This document shows positions 1-9,610 of a stretch of 64,000 bases of DNA, one piece after another. How positions within the stretch are numbered: the first letter of the stretch is position 1; the number at the start of each line of letters is the position of its first letter. This stretch comes from CAVPJC01 sp963705155 (GTDB taxonomy: Bacteria; Chloroflexota; Anaerolineae; Anaerolineales; UBA4823). Under the pieces are notes generated by a model. It was not told the origin of the DNA and ran no database searches. It saw only the letters and a program-made list of their open reading frames with translations. The position numbers were made by a program, and so were the translations under genes. The stretch lies in the NCBI GenBank assembly GCA_963705155.1, contig CAVPJC010000018.1, positions 199,984-263,983 of the forward strand, in the 5' to 3' direction.

Positions 1-1
1 A

Positions 2-403
2 GATATTTTGCAAGGCAAATGGAAGCAAGTCCGCGGCGAAATAAGATCCTGGTGGGGCAAACTCACCAATGACGATCTCGACCGAATTGAAGGAAGCAAG
101 GACAGACTTTCAGGAATTCTGCAGGAGCGCTATGGATACTCACTGCATGAAGCACAACGCGAGATCGCTGATTTTATGGAGCAGATCGAGACGCAAGACT
201 CAAACCGCATTCGAAAGAAACAAAATAGGAGACACTATGTTTACGACAATATTGCTCATCATTTTAATCCTCATACTGTTAGGTGCATTGCCTATCTGGC
301 CATACAGCCGCAGTTGGGGCTACGGAGGATCCGGAGCGGTTGGCTTCTTGCTCCTGATCCTGATCGTGGGACTGCTGCTTGGCTGGTTCTAACCAGAATA
401 TAA
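2..403 (+). CDS. CsbD family stress protein, 5' end outside window, 3' frameshift
   Basis: The first ~60 residues read as a CsbD-like protein (LQGKWKQVRGEIR, then WGKLTNDDLD, then LQERYGYS), a small soluble protein of the general stress response. Only the first two or three residues should lie before the window. The frame then runs on to 403, right through the next gene, which is abnormal because CsbD proteins are usually 60-75 aa. One extra base in the A-rich run at about 213-225 would bring the TAG at 226 into frame. That stop overlaps the AGGAGA ribosome-binding site of the next gene, a normal operon junction, so I infer a one-base deletion and a true end near 228. Confidence 0.75.
   Translation, partial: DILQGKWKQVRGEIRSWWGKLTNDDLDRIEGSKDRLSGILQERYGYSLHEAQREIADFMEQIETQDSNRIRKKQNRRHYVYDNIAHHFNPHTVRCIAYLAIQPQLGLRRIRSGWLLAPDPDRGTAAWLVLTRI
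237..392 (+). CDS. DUF3309 family small membrane protein
   Basis: A 51-aa hydrophobic protein beginning MFTTILLIILILILLGALP, with two membrane segments separated by WPYSRSWGYGGSG. This composition matches DUF3309 proteins, small membrane proteins of unknown function often found with CsbD and other envelope-stress genes. The ATG at 237 follows AGGAGA at a good distance. It sits directly after csbD and is probably co-transcribed with it. Confidence 0.75.
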   Translation: MFTTILLIILILILLGALPIWPYSRSWGYGGSGAVGFLLLILIVGLLLGWF

Positions 404-414
404 TGTATTGTTCC

Positions 415-455
415 ATCAAGATCGAGGTCTTCATTCGAAGCACCTCGATCTTGAT
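415..455. terminator. Bidirectional hairpin terminator
   Basis: A perfect 14-bp inverted repeat (ATCAAGATCGAGGT, 13-nt loop, ACCTCGATCTTGAT) lies just after the DUF3309 gene and before the convergent response-regulator gene. The right flank is pyrimidine-rich (CGTTTCTC) but lacks a long T run. It probably ends the plus-strand csbD transcript and may also serve the minus-strand gene. Confidence 0.65.
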
Positions 456-609
456 CGTTTCTCATTCTTATGATGACTGACCATTCCACAGACACTCGAA
501 AAAAGGATAAGCTCTTGAATTGATCAAGCAGATGACAACTGAGTATGAGGTGCGCCCGAATGCATCCGAGACCGCAGCCTGACAGGCTCGAGCAGTAAGC
601 TCATCCGCC

Positions 610-1245
610 TCAGATCAGGTCCTCCTGAATGGCACGCAAAACTGCTTCGAGGCGCGATTTTACCCCCAGCTTGTGCAGGATCGATTTGATATTATCCACC
701 ACAACCGAATTCTCGAGATCCATTTCCACCCTGATCTCGAGGTCTGTCATCCCTGCTGCCAGGTTTTTTAGAACTTGCGTTTCCAATTTTGTCAGAGCCG
801 GGATCGTATCGGGTCCTGTGCGTTGGGTCGGAACACCCAGCATTTTGGCTACTTCAGGGCTGATCCACCCCCTTCGCCCGGCAGCGATTTCCTGCACTGC
901 ACTGAGTAATTGTCGGGGCGCTTCATCTTTGGTCAGGTAGCCGGCCGCCCCATTGGCGAACATCCCAAGAACGTAACGCATTTCGTTGTACCCGCTCAAG
1001 GCCAGCACCCGCACCTGTGTTTCAGATTCCAGCAGGCGCCTGGCTACTTCGTGACCTTTCATGCCAGGCATCTCGACATCCAGCAACAGAACATCGGGGT
1101 TTAAACTTTTCGTCAGTTCCAGGGCCTCTTTTCCATTCCCTGCTTCGCCAATCACCTCCACCTGAGGGGATCGATTTAACATCCTGCGCAAACCCCGGCG
1201 AACGTTGACATGATCATCCGCTAAAACAATTCTGATCTTTTCCAT
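610..1245 (-). CDS. NarL/FixJ-type response regulator
   Basis: A 211-aa two-domain response regulator starting MEKIRIVLADDH. The receiver domain (~1-120) has the acidic pair in LADDH, the phospho-acceptor Asp in LLLDVEMPG and the switch Lys in LTKDEAP. A LuxR-type HTH follows (~145-205, KLETQVLKNLAAGMTDLEI to LGVKSRLEAVLRA). The family couples sensor-kinase phosphorylation to DNA binding. The frame is open further upstream, but homology begins at this ATG. Its likely partner is the kinase at 2978-6279. The HTH matches the LuxR consensus less closely than that of the regulator at 2240-2882. Confidence 0.9.
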   Translation of the reverse strand: MEKIRIVLADDHVNVRRGLRRMLNRSPQVEVIGEAGNGKEALELTKSLNPDVLLLDVEMPGMKGHEVARRLLESETQVRVLALSGYNEMRYVLGMFANGAAGYLTKDEAPRQLLSAVQEIAAGRRGWISPEVAKMLGVPTQRTGPDTIPALTKLETQVLKNLAAGMTDLEIRVEMDLENSVVVDNIKSILHKLGVKSRLEAVLRAIQEDLI

Positions 1246-1425
1246 GAAGAACTCATTGTGTGTTGGTTCAATGGTATCCTGCCAATCGGTAATCTTAGAA
1301 ATCAGGATTCCGTGTTCTAATAATACCTGAAAGTAACCACACACACAATCAGGGATATCCCTACCTTCCCCCTTCTCATCCTATCCTTCTTTTCATTGCC
1401 GGGCCCGAGGCCTCCAAACTCGACC

Positions 1426-1459
1426 AAAAATCCTGGCGACATTAGTCGCCAGGATTTTT
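1426..1459. terminator. Strong bidirectional terminator
   Basis: A 15-bp perfect inverted repeat, AAAAATCCTGGCGAC / GTCGCCAGGATTTTT, with an ATTA tetraloop. It has A-tract and T-tract flanks, so it can terminate on both strands. It lies downstream of the minus-strand chaB gene and upstream of the response regulator, separating the two transcripts. Confidence 0.85.
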
Positions 1460-1489
1460 AACCGATCCCATCACACGAATGGCAGGAAT

Positions 1490-1741
1490 TCACCTCTCAG
1501 TTACCAGATGACCCTTACGGATCCATTTTCCTGTCGATTCGTTTTTCTCGTATTTCTGCTTCACTGCAGACCAGGCAACCCGGTGAGCGGTCTCTTCTCG
1601 TGACCTGTTTTCTCGCAGTTCTTCCGGCTGATCATATTGTTCCCAGGCGTTGTTGAATGCTGCCATATAAATTTCCTGAGCATGTTTGGGGAGAACGTTC
1701 TTAACGCTCTCCGGCAGATCGAAAGTTGATTTGTAAGGCAT
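1490..1741 (-). CDS. chaB: ChaB family protein
   Basis: An 83-aa protein matching ChaB over its whole length: MPYKSTFDLPESVKNVLP, HAQEIYMAAFNNAWEQY, then ETAHRVAWSAVKQKY and a C-terminal WIRKGHLV. ChaB was named as a putative regulator of the ChaA cation antiporter; its biochemical role is not settled. The ATG lies 1 bp after the predicted true stop of the ytxH-like gene and after AGGAGG (GGAGGTTAATATG), so the two genes form an operon. Confidence 0.9.
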   Translation of the reverse strand: MPYKSTFDLPESVKNVLPKHAQEIYMAAFNNAWEQYDQPEELRENRSREETAHRVAWSAVKQKYEKNESTGKWIRKGHLVTER

Positions 1742-1742
1742 A

Positions 1743-2059
1743 TTAACCTCCTATTCCAGGATTGTTCTCGGTGTTGCCGCGATCTACAGGCTGACTTTTT
1801 CGGAGTCTTTCGGCCTGTTCTACGGCCTCATTGCTGATTTCTTTGACGCGATCCTGGATGTATCATCTAATCTGTCCATCGTGCCTGCCTGCGCCCTGGT
1901 GAATACGTTCATTGTGCGGGAGCGCACATCTGCAATCCCTTTCTGAATCTTGGTGCGAGTTTCCTTGCCAGACCGGGGTGTATTCAGCAGCGCCAAGGTC
2001 ACGCCCGTAGCTGCCCCGACAAAAAAACTGGTTACAGCACTCAAAATAATGCTTTTCAT
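1743..2059 (-). CDS. YtxH domain stress protein, frameshifted
   Basis: The N-terminus (MKSIILSAVTSFFVGAATG) has a membrane helix followed by LNTPRSGKETRTKIQKGIAD, the pattern of YtxH/gas-vesicle-like stress proteins. The uninterrupted frame stops at 1820. One base added near 1864 restores a good helical tail (IQDRVKEISNEAVEQAERLR) ending in a stop at 1743, which leads directly into the chaB ribosome-binding site. I therefore read one gene of about 105 aa with a single-base deletion, either a sequencing error or a recent mutation. Confidence 0.7.
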
Positions 2060-2239
2060 CTCAATATTCTCCTGTTCAAGGTATAGTAGGCTAAAGATGC
2101 CAATCTTCTTTACAACTATAACCAGGACTCAATTCCAGGAAAATGGGTAGATCACCAGGAAACCATAAGGAATTTCCCTAGGTGGAATGAGTAAACCCCC
2201 TTATCCGTACTAAATTTCCACCCTGTGCGAAAAATTAGC

Positions 2240-2882
2240 TCATTTATTCTTCAAGAGGTTTTCTTGTACAGCCAGCACGGCTGCCTCAACCCGCGAAGCA
2301 ACTTTTAGCTTGGAATAAATTGATTCAAGATGTTTTTCAACCGTCTTCGGACTGATGCGAAGCTCCTGGCCGATTTCCTGGTTTGTTCGTCCTGAAACAA
2401 CTCCTTGTAATACCTCGAGTTCGCGCTCCGTGAGCTGTTTCTCATCCAAATCGTTTGATTGAGTCCAGGAAGACAAAATTGCAGCCACCTTGCGGCTGAG
2501 CCATCCTTTTTCGCCTCTGGCTACACCTCGTACGGCCTCTACAATCGTTTGGGGAATTTCTTCTTTGGAAAGATATCCCAATGCCCCGCTGGATAGCACC
2601 CCAAAAATATACTGGCGATCGGCATAACTGCTCAAAGCCAGAATCCGGATCTGAGAGCCGGCGGTTTTTAAAGCCTTCGCCACTTCCACACCCGATAATC
2701 CAGGCATTTCCATATCCAGCAGCAGGACATCCGGATTCTGCTCCAGGGCCATTTGTAAAGTATCGTCCCCATTATCGGCCTCGCCGATGATTTCGATATC
2801 GGTGGCTTTTTCTAAGAAACGCCGAATGCCTGCCCGGGTGATAGGGATGGTCATCAGCCAATATCACGCGTATCTTATCCAT
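2240..2882 (-). CDS. NarL/LuxR response regulator, frameshift near N-terminus
   Basis: Receiver plus LuxR HTH, ~213 aa. The phospho-acceptor Asp is in LLLDMEMPGLSG and the HTH is LTERELEVLQGVVSGRTNQE to SPKTVEKHLESIYSKL. The longest frame begins only at MTIPITRAG, but the preceding bases in another frame read MDKIRVILADDHP from an ATG at 2882. Removing one T at about 2848 joins DDHP to ITRAGIRRFLEKA, the canonical receiver start. It lies 95 bp downstream of the histidine kinase, so the two probably form a two-component pair. Confidence 0.85.
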
Positions 2883-2977
2883 TGATTTAACAATCTTTCA
2901 ATCATTACACCAGATAATATCAGAACTTCACAGCTTCATTTCTGCTGGTTCAGCTTACCTCACGGATGGCAGGATCC

Positions 2978-5900
2978 TCAAATGGCTGTAAGAGGAACCA
3001 CGGCATGAACCAGAGTACCTTCTCCTGGCATCGAGCGGATGGTTAATTTGCCTCCTAAAAGCTCTGCCCGTTCCGCTGCCCCTGCGATTCCGAGATGATC
3101 CTGGCGGGCAAGTCTGAACAAATTGGCAGGAACTTCGAAGCCAACACCATCATCTTCGACTTCCAAGGATGCCTTTTGATGGTCATAATAAAATCGCACG
3201 ACAATGTGATTCGCTGAGCATGGCGAATAATGTTCCCGATCGCCTGTTGGTAAATCCGAAACAAACTGATGCGTACTTCATCGGAAAGAAGCTGTCCGTC
3301 AAAGGTGAGTTCCAACTTAACATCCAAGTTTGGATGTTCTTCTTTGAACTTATCAATATGCTCTCGTATCGCTCCTTCCAGCCCAAACGGCGCAGGTTGA
3401 TAGGTCGTAGCTCGTCCACACATTGACCCGTAATCTTTGAATGACTTTCTCAATCGATCTTTGGTAAGGTTTAATTGAGACCTGCAGTTCATTTTGGGAA
3501 ACCGCATCTCTGCATCCGGCATCCTCTCGTCTCACGTCTAGTGTCTCTAACTGAAAGAGCACACCATACAATTCTTGCATCGGGTCATCATGCAGTTCTT
3601 GAGCTAAGAATAATCGTTGTTTCTCCTCGCTAATGATCAATTGGCGTTTAATCTCCCGCAATTCAGCTTCCATCCGTTTCCGGTACGTAATATCTTCAAA
3701 AAGGCCGATCACAAATACGGGCGAATCATTCGCATCTTTGACCAATGAAAATGTCAGGCTGACCCACACGATCTGCTTATCTTTTCGTTGAAAACGGCTC
3801 TCCTGCCGGAAAAGATAATTTTTTCCGGAAGCGATCTCAGCATACATTTCCATCAACGAGAATTGCGTCGAATGGATAGGATAGCGACTTTAAGACCATG
3901 CGATAACAAATCTTGCTCTTGAAACACAGCATTTTCTGTAAGGAGGGATTGGTCAGCAGGAAATTTCCATTCAGATCTAGAAGTGCAATCCCCATGGCTC
4001 CGAACTCAAAGATGGACCGGAACCTTGTTTCACTCTCCTGCAAGGCTTGTTCGGCTTCCCGGCGGCTGGTGAAGTCTCGTACCAATTTCGAATAACCCAG
4101 CAATTCGCCATTTTCGTCTTTGAAAGGATTTAGAAGGGTATTTGCCCAAAATTTTGTGCCATCCTTGCGGACTCGCCAGCCCTCTGCCCTCAAATTTGCC
4201 TTTTCTCAGGGCGATTTCAGGGCTTTTTGAGGCATCCCCAGGTCGCGATCCTCCGGGGTGAAGAATATAGAATAATGCTTTCCAATGATTTCACTGGCCT
4301 GATATCCATTTATCCGTTTAGCGCCTACATTCCAGCTCGTGATCGTACCATCGCGATCCAGCGAGAATATTGCGTAATCCTGTATGTTTTCGACCAACAG
4401 ACGGTAGCTTTGTTCGTTCTTCCGAAGCGCTTGTTCGGTTTCGATGCGCCGGGTGATGTCAAAAGCGAACCCGTTCACTCCAGTTACATTGCCATGTTGG
4501 TCCATCTGAGGAAGAATATGCAAGTCATAAATCCGTTCGTCTACTTTGAAATCGACAATGACCACCAATCCTTCCAGAGTCTGGTTCAGGTATTCCGTCA
4601 ACGGATGATCCTTCGGGAGGATGTTCGAAAACATTAATTCCTGAGTTGATCTCCTGAAGGAACACCCAGGGCGGCCAGGCCTCCTCGTCGTGAAAGACGC
4701 AATTCTCCTTGCCGGTCGATCGACCAAAAGATAATCTGGCTTTGTGTAAGAACGTTTTCCAGCAGTTCATCTTGTGCCTGCAAGCGGTTCTCGATCGCCA
4801 CCATTTCTGTGACATCTTGAACCGTGCCGGTTATTTTTACAGGTCTGTTTTGCCTGTTAAGAAGCACCCGTCCACGGGTTTGTACCACACGCGGCTCTCC
4901 GCTCGGTCTTACAATCCGATGCTGGAAATTGAATGGAATTCCAAATTCAGAAGCTCGTAAGAACTCGATGTGCACCCGCTCAAGATCATCCGGGTGGATT
5001 TTGTCCAGAAATGCCTGGTAGGTTCCTTCGAAGTTATCCTCAGCAACGTCGAAGATGCTGAAGAACTCTTGGGACCAGCTAATTTTTTGACCGAGAAGAT
5101 CCCACTCCCAGCTTCCTAATCGTGCAATGTGTTGAGCTTCCATAAATCGGAGCTGGCTCTCGCGCAATCGCTCTCTAGAACGCCTGCGCTCAATCACCCG
5201 GCTTAATTCAATACCAGCATTTGCGAGCACATCCAGCAGATCTGGTGTAACACTGCCGGCATTTTCAAAAAAGAATTCAAGCACTGCCGCAACTTGTTTT
5301 CCCGTAAATACCGGGATGGCAAGTGCTGCCTTAAACCCCGCACGGACCAATGCCTCTCGTCCAACAATCTCTTGACGAGAAATATCTTCTATGAGGACCG
5401 GCGCGCCTTTCTTCCAGGCCGCTCCTGCCAGGCTGTCTCCCTGCTCAAGATGGATATTTTCTCGAGCTTTTTGAACCATCGAAGTATGGCGGCTTTTTCA
5501 AAGCTCCAAATCGATGGGCGAATCAGCGATAAATATCCGCCCTTTTGAATTGTACCGATATCCTGTTCAGAAATGACCAGCACATGACCAATTTTCCAAC
5601 CGGTGAAAGACCGCACCATGTCCAGGAATACCGACATGGCATCCGTGATAGAGCTCGTTTCATGCGCCATGACGGTCACGTCCTGTAAAAATCGAAGCAG
5701 CCTGGTGCGCTCCTCTACTTGCGACTCCAGGCTCGTATTGAGTTTGCGCAGCTCATTCTCAATCGAGCTGCGTTGAATAATGCCTGCCAGGATATTTGCT
5801 GTAGATTGTACGAAATTAGCATCACCCGGATTGAAATTTTGATGCTTTTGGCTGTGAACACTGAGCACGCCATACGTGTGCTTGTTACTTTTGATGTTGG

Positions 5901-6279
5901 CGCTGATCCCGCTCAAGACCCCAAGTTTCATAAGCAGTGGGGAGCCGTGAAAACGTTGTTCCTGGCTAAAATCATCGACGATCACGGGACGATCGCTGAA
6001 CAATGCATATCCGGCTTGCCATTCCACCCCATCATCAAATTTAGCTTTCCCTACCAGCTTCTTTTTCCACCCTGCACCAGCACGAAGAAGCAGTGTTTTT
6101 GATTGCGGATCGTATTCTAACACCTCACAAAAATCAGCCTTGAGAATTTCTTTTACCCGGCGCACGGTCATGTCAAAGAGTGCATCCAGGGCGGGAGATG
6201 TCAAGGCGATTTGACTCAACTCAGCAATAAAGGTCTGCTGATCCGACCAATTGGATGTTGTTTGCTCGGGTTCTGCCAT
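2978..6279 (-). pseudogene. GAF/PAS sensor histidine kinase (HisKA_3 type), broken frame
   Basis: A single kinase of about 1,100 aa is readable across changing frames. In order: a GAF domain (from MAEPEQTTSNW, ~20-175), a short coiled coil, a second GAF (~205-350), about four PAS/PAC units (HIARLGSWEWDL; LRKNEQSYRLLVENIQDYAI; WRVRKDGTKFWANTLLNPF; FEDITYRKRMEAELREI), a HisKA_3 phospho-acceptor box (FLAQELHDDPMQELYGVL) and a HATPase domain (VEDDGVGFEV). There is no membrane segment, so it is predicted cytosolic. Frame changes occur near 5440, 4690, 3850, 3430 and 3150, and a TGA interrupts the frame at about 4207. It is either an inactive gene or heavily affected by indel errors. The response regulator at 2240-2882 follows. 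Confidence 0.75.
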
Positions 6280-6402
6280 TTATTATGATCAACCGGTGAA
6301 ATGAGCAGACCAAACGATCAATTCTTAGGAAAGCAGAAACTTCAGCCGTGCCTGGAGAAAAAATATTATAACATGGCCCGTAAAGTAATAACCTGCGGAG
6401 AC

Positions 6403-6437
6403 GGTGGGTGTCCCACCGAGAGAGGTGGGTGTCCCAC
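6403..6437. repeat. Two tandem GGTGGGTGTCCCAC hairpins
   Basis: GGTGGGTGTCCCAC occurs at 6403-6416 and 6424-6437, separated by CGAGAGA. Each unit is self-complementary (GTGGG, TGT loop, CCCAC). They lie in the 237-bp gap between the histidine kinase start and the downstream end of the Gfo/Idh/MocA gene. Function is unknown; two small extragenic palindromes or a weak terminator are both possible. Confidence 0.5.
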
Positions 6438-6516
6438 TTAGAGAGCTAATCCAATTTCTTCAACAAACTCAAAAAAGGTTTGCCCGGAATGTCCGCGAGG
6501 TATCGGTGGCATCATT

Positions 6517-7584
6517 TCAAAGGTGGACTTCATAACCTGGTTTGATTTTCGTCTCGCTGCTCCTGACGATGCCGTGCAATACTTCCAGGGCATGGTAAGC
6601 CATCTCTTTGTTTGCGCGGTTTTTTCTGCCCGTTCTCATCGACCACGCCATTTCCGCCACCCCGAGCCCCCGGCATTCATCCCTGAAAGCATGGCTTTGC
6701 TGCATGCTGAAAGGTTCATTATTCCCTTTCAAAATAACTCGCACATCTCCCCCGAACTGATTCGGGTCGGCCATATACAGTACACCCATGCTTCCAAACA
6801 ATACCACGCTGGGCTTTTCCGGCAAAATAAAAACGGAGTTTGAATCGAATAAGATATTTCCGACCGTTCCGCGTTCGAATTGCAGGGTGCCAGCCATGAG
6901 ATTCTCGCATTCGACCGGATAAGACTCGTCGAAATGTTCAAGCGTATAATCTTTTCTCACCGGATTCCTGGTCTGAACAATCCCAGAGACTTCCCTGACC
7001 GGTCCCAATATGCTCAAAAGCGAAGTGATATAGTAAATCCCTACATCAAATCCAATTCCTCCGCCTGGTTTGACTGTGAACGAAGTTGGGCTGGCAAATA
7101 CAGAACCATCTCGACTGAGAGCACAGGAACATGAAGTAATCTCGCCGAGCATGCCGCTGTCCACAACGTACCTGGCAGTCTGTATCGCTGAACCTAAAAA
7201 TGTGTCTGGCGCTGCTCCAAGATACAGGTTCTTTTGGTCGGCAATTTCCATAAGCTCGGCGGCGTGTTCCAGCTCAACCGCCAGAACCTTCTCCGTGTAA
7301 ACGTTCTTGCCAGCTTCGAGCAGTTGTTTGATCACCGGATAATGCGCCATGGGTGTCGTGAGATTGACGACAATTTCGATAGAATCATCCGCCAAAATTT
7401 CTTCGATGGTGAGAGCTTTGATCCCATATTTCTGCGCCTTTGTTTGAGCTTTCTCCAGATTTCGATCGCAGCAGCCCACCACATCGAGTATCTTAAACTT
7501 ATGGATCATCGTGTTCAGATAGGCATCGCTGATCATGCCGCATCCTACAATCGCTATTTTCACGGGTTGAATTTTCATCGTCAT
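6517..7584 (-). CDS. Gfo/Idh/MocA family oxidoreductase
   Basis: A 355-aa protein with an N-terminal Rossmann fold (VKIAIVGCGMISDAYLNTM) and the family motif region GKNVYTEKVLAVELEHA, where EK is the conserved Glu-Lys. The C-terminal substrate domain contains PGGGIGFDVGIYYITSLL. The family uses NAD(P) to oxidise or reduce sugars, cyclitols or related compounds; the substrate cannot be told. AAGGA precedes the ATG. The gene is intact and leads a minus-strand run of small oxidoreductases. Confidence 0.9.
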   Translation of the reverse strand: MTMKIQPVKIAIVGCGMISDAYLNTMIHKFKILDVVGCCDRNLEKAQTKAQKYGIKALTIEEILADDSIEIVVNLTTPMAHYPVIKQLLEAGKNVYTEKVLAVELEHAAELMEIADQKNLYLGAAPDTFLGSAIQTARYVVDSGMLGEITSCSCALSRDGSVFASPTSFTVKPGGGIGFDVGIYYITSLLSILGPVREVSGIVQTRNPVRKDYTLEHFDESYPVECENLMAGTLQFERGTVGNILFDSNSVFILPEKPSVVLFGSMGVLYMADPNQFGGDVRVILKGNNEPFSMQQSHAFRDECRGLGVAEMAWSMRTGRKNRANKEMAYHALEVLHGIVRSSETKIKPGYEVHL

Positions 7585-7678
7585 TGTTTCCTTGCAGTGA
7601 TCCGGTTGATTTTTCTTGGTGTCTATCCTAAAATTCGGGAGGCAAAAGAATCATCCAATTTTCAGATAGGCCCTTAAT

Positions 7679-8566
7679 CTATTGCTTGAGCCGGTAGGAG
7701 ACGAACGCAATCGTGCGATTATCCGGAGACCAGGAGTTCACATTCATGGTTCCCTGTCCACCCAATAACTTCACGATGGTTTTCGATTCTCCCCCCTCGG
7801 CAGGGACAAGGCGCAGTTCAACGTTCTTGTTGGCCGGGTGATCGGCGGCTGCCACGTCGTTTTTGCCATAGGCGATGTAAGCAACCCAATTACCATCCGG
7901 TGAAACGTGCGGGAACCAACAGTTGGCATCCTCCTTCACCATATGAGTCGGGTTGGAGCCATCCACTTCCATACGCCAGACTTGCATCAATCCGGTCCGG
8001 GTGGAGTTGAACCAGATCGTTCTGCCATCAGGAGAATACTCGGGCCCGTCGTCCAGGCCAGGCAGATCGGTGAGCTGGGTTTCCGGACCGCCGTTGACTG
8101 AAATGGTGTAAATATCGTACTGGCCGCCGCGCTCAGCACAATATGCCAGGCGCTTGCCGTCCGGCGACCAGCCATGCAAATAGCTGGGACCCTTTTCGGT
8201 CACCAACACCGGATTGCCGCCGCTCAACGGCAGGATATAAATCCTTGAAGTTGCATCTTCGTTCGTAAAATGGCTGATGGCAATCTGAGTGTTATCCGGC
8301 GAGAGGACATGGTCGTTATTGCAATCAATCGCAAAAACCGTATCAATTTCCCTGATTTCGCCTGTCGCCAGTTCGTATGTAAACAGATGTCCCCGGCTGT
8401 TATACACCAGATATTTGCCATCCTGCGTCCAGTTCGGCGCTTCAATGACGTAGTCGAACTCTCTCAGGACAGACCTGATCCCCGTATGGACATTGACCGT
8501 TTCCAAAATGCTGATCGAATCTCGTTCAGCAATCAATTGTCTCAGTGTGTTGATATCCATTTTCAT
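7679..8566 (-). CDS. TolB-like WD40/PD40 beta-propeller protein
   Basis: A 295-aa protein built of repeated propeller blades with the PD40 signature: APNWTQDGKYLVYNS, GWSPDGKRLAYCA, EYSPDGRTIWFNSTR, VSPDGNWVAYIAYG and WSPDNRTIAFVSY. There is no signal peptide, unlike periplasmic TolB, so it is probably cytosolic. Related proteins in Bacteroidota and Chloroflexota are annotated as TolB-family or oligogalacturonate-lyase-like; the function is not established. It lies upstream of the Gfo/Idh/MocA gene in the same orientation. Confidence 0.8.
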   Translation of the reverse strand: MKMDINTLRQLIAERDSISILETVNVHTGIRSVLREFDYVIEAPNWTQDGKYLVYNSRGHLFTYELATGEIREIDTVFAIDCNNDHVLSPDNTQIAISHFTNEDATSRIYILPLSGGNPVLVTEKGPSYLHGWSPDGKRLAYCAERGGQYDIYTISVNGGPETQLTDLPGLDDGPEYSPDGRTIWFNSTRTGLMQVWRMEVDGSNPTHMVKEDANCWFPHVSPDGNWVAYIAYGKNDVAAADHPANKNVELRLVPAEGGESKTIVKLLGGQGTMNVNSWSPDNRTIAFVSYRLKQ

Positions 8567-8577
8567 CCGTTTCCAAT

Positions 8578-9561
8578 TTACTGATGACCAACGATGCGGT
8601 GCGGCACATACGGCTCTTCCAGGTAGGCGACATCTTCCTGTGACAGTTTTACAGACAGAGCGCCGGCGGCATCTTCCAGATGCGCAATCTTCGTCGCCCC
8701 GATGATCGGCGCGGTCACCGGCTCCTTCTGTAACAGCCAGGCCAAGGCAATATGCACACGCGGAACCCCGTGCTTTTCCGCGATTTCCGCAACCCGCTCC
8801 ACCACCCGTCGATCGGTTTCGGCGGTCGCATCGTACTTGATTTTCGCAATTTGATCGGTTTCGGAACGAAGCGTGCTTTCCGATGACCAGTCACGCGTCA
8901 ATCTTCCCGAGGCGAGTGGACTGTACGGGATCACCCCGATCTTCTCCTCGCGGCAGAGCGGCAGCATCTCCCGCTCCTCCTCGCGGTAGATGAGGTTCAG
9001 ATGATTTTGCATCGATACGAAGCGGGTCCAGCCATGCTCCTCGGCAACATGCAGCGCCTTCTGGAACTGCCAGGCGAACATGGCGGATGCGCCGATGTAA
9101 CGCGCCTTGCCCGCCCGCACCACGTCGTTCAGCGCTTCCATCGTCTCTTCGATTGGGGTCTGGTAATCCCAGCGATGGATCTGGTACAGGTCAATGTAAT
9201 CCGTCCCAAGGCGCTTCAGGCTGTTGTCGATCTCGCTCAGGATCGCCTTGCGCGACAGCCCGGAGCCATTCGGCCCCTCACGCATTTTGCCATGCACCTT
9301 GGTGGCAATGATGACCTCATCCCGGTTGGCGAAGTCCTTCAAAGCGCGTCCGAGGATCTCCTCACTCTTTCCAATGGAATAGACGTTGGCCGTATCGAAG
9401 AAATTGATCCCCATCTCGAGGGCTTTCTGGATGATCGGCCGGCTGTTTTCCTCGTTCAGAACCCATTTGTGAACCCAACGCGTCGCGTCCCCGAAGCCCA
9501 TGCAGCCGAGGCAGATACGCGAGACTTGCATACCGGTTGATCCTAAGCGTGCGTATTCCAT
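8578..9561 (-). CDS. Aldo/keto reductase
   Basis: A 327-aa (alpha/beta)8-barrel NADPH-dependent reductase. The catalytic tetrad is visible: Asp and Tyr in FFDTANVYSIGKSEEILGRA, Lys in VIIATKVHG, His in DYIDLYQIHRWD. The C-terminal cofactor-loop motif is PIIGATKIAHLEDA. It resembles the YajO/Tas-like branch. The substrate is unknown; such enzymes reduce aldehydes and ketones. The stop lies 12 bp before the start of the TolB-like gene, which suggests one operon. Confidence 0.9.
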   Translation of the reverse strand: MEYARLGSTGMQVSRICLGCMGFGDATRWVHKWVLNEENSRPIIQKALEMGINFFDTANVYSIGKSEEILGRALKDFANRDEVIIATKVHGKMREGPNGSGLSRKAILSEIDNSLKRLGTDYIDLYQIHRWDYQTPIEETMEALNDVVRAGKARYIGASAMFAWQFQKALHVAEEHGWTRFVSMQNHLNLIYREEEREMLPLCREEKIGVIPYSPLASGRLTRDWSSESTLRSETDQIAKIKYDATAETDRRVVERVAEIAEKHGVPRVHIALAWLLQKEPVTAPIIGATKIAHLEDAAGALSVKLSQEDVAYLEEPYVPHRIVGHQ

Positions 9562-9610
9562 GATAACCTCCTTTCAGCTGCTCCGGCGAGATTACCTCCC
9601 TTGAGGGGGA

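Noticed and set aside
4195..4215. TGA read as selenocysteine or a reassigned codon in the histidine kinase
   Set aside because: Other genes in the window use TGA as a normal stop, no SECIS-like hairpin is evident, and the position is a non-catalytic linker.
9001..9540. Plus-strand open frame of 179 codons
   Set aside because: Fully antisense to the intact aldo/keto reductase at 8578-9561, which has all catalytic motifs.
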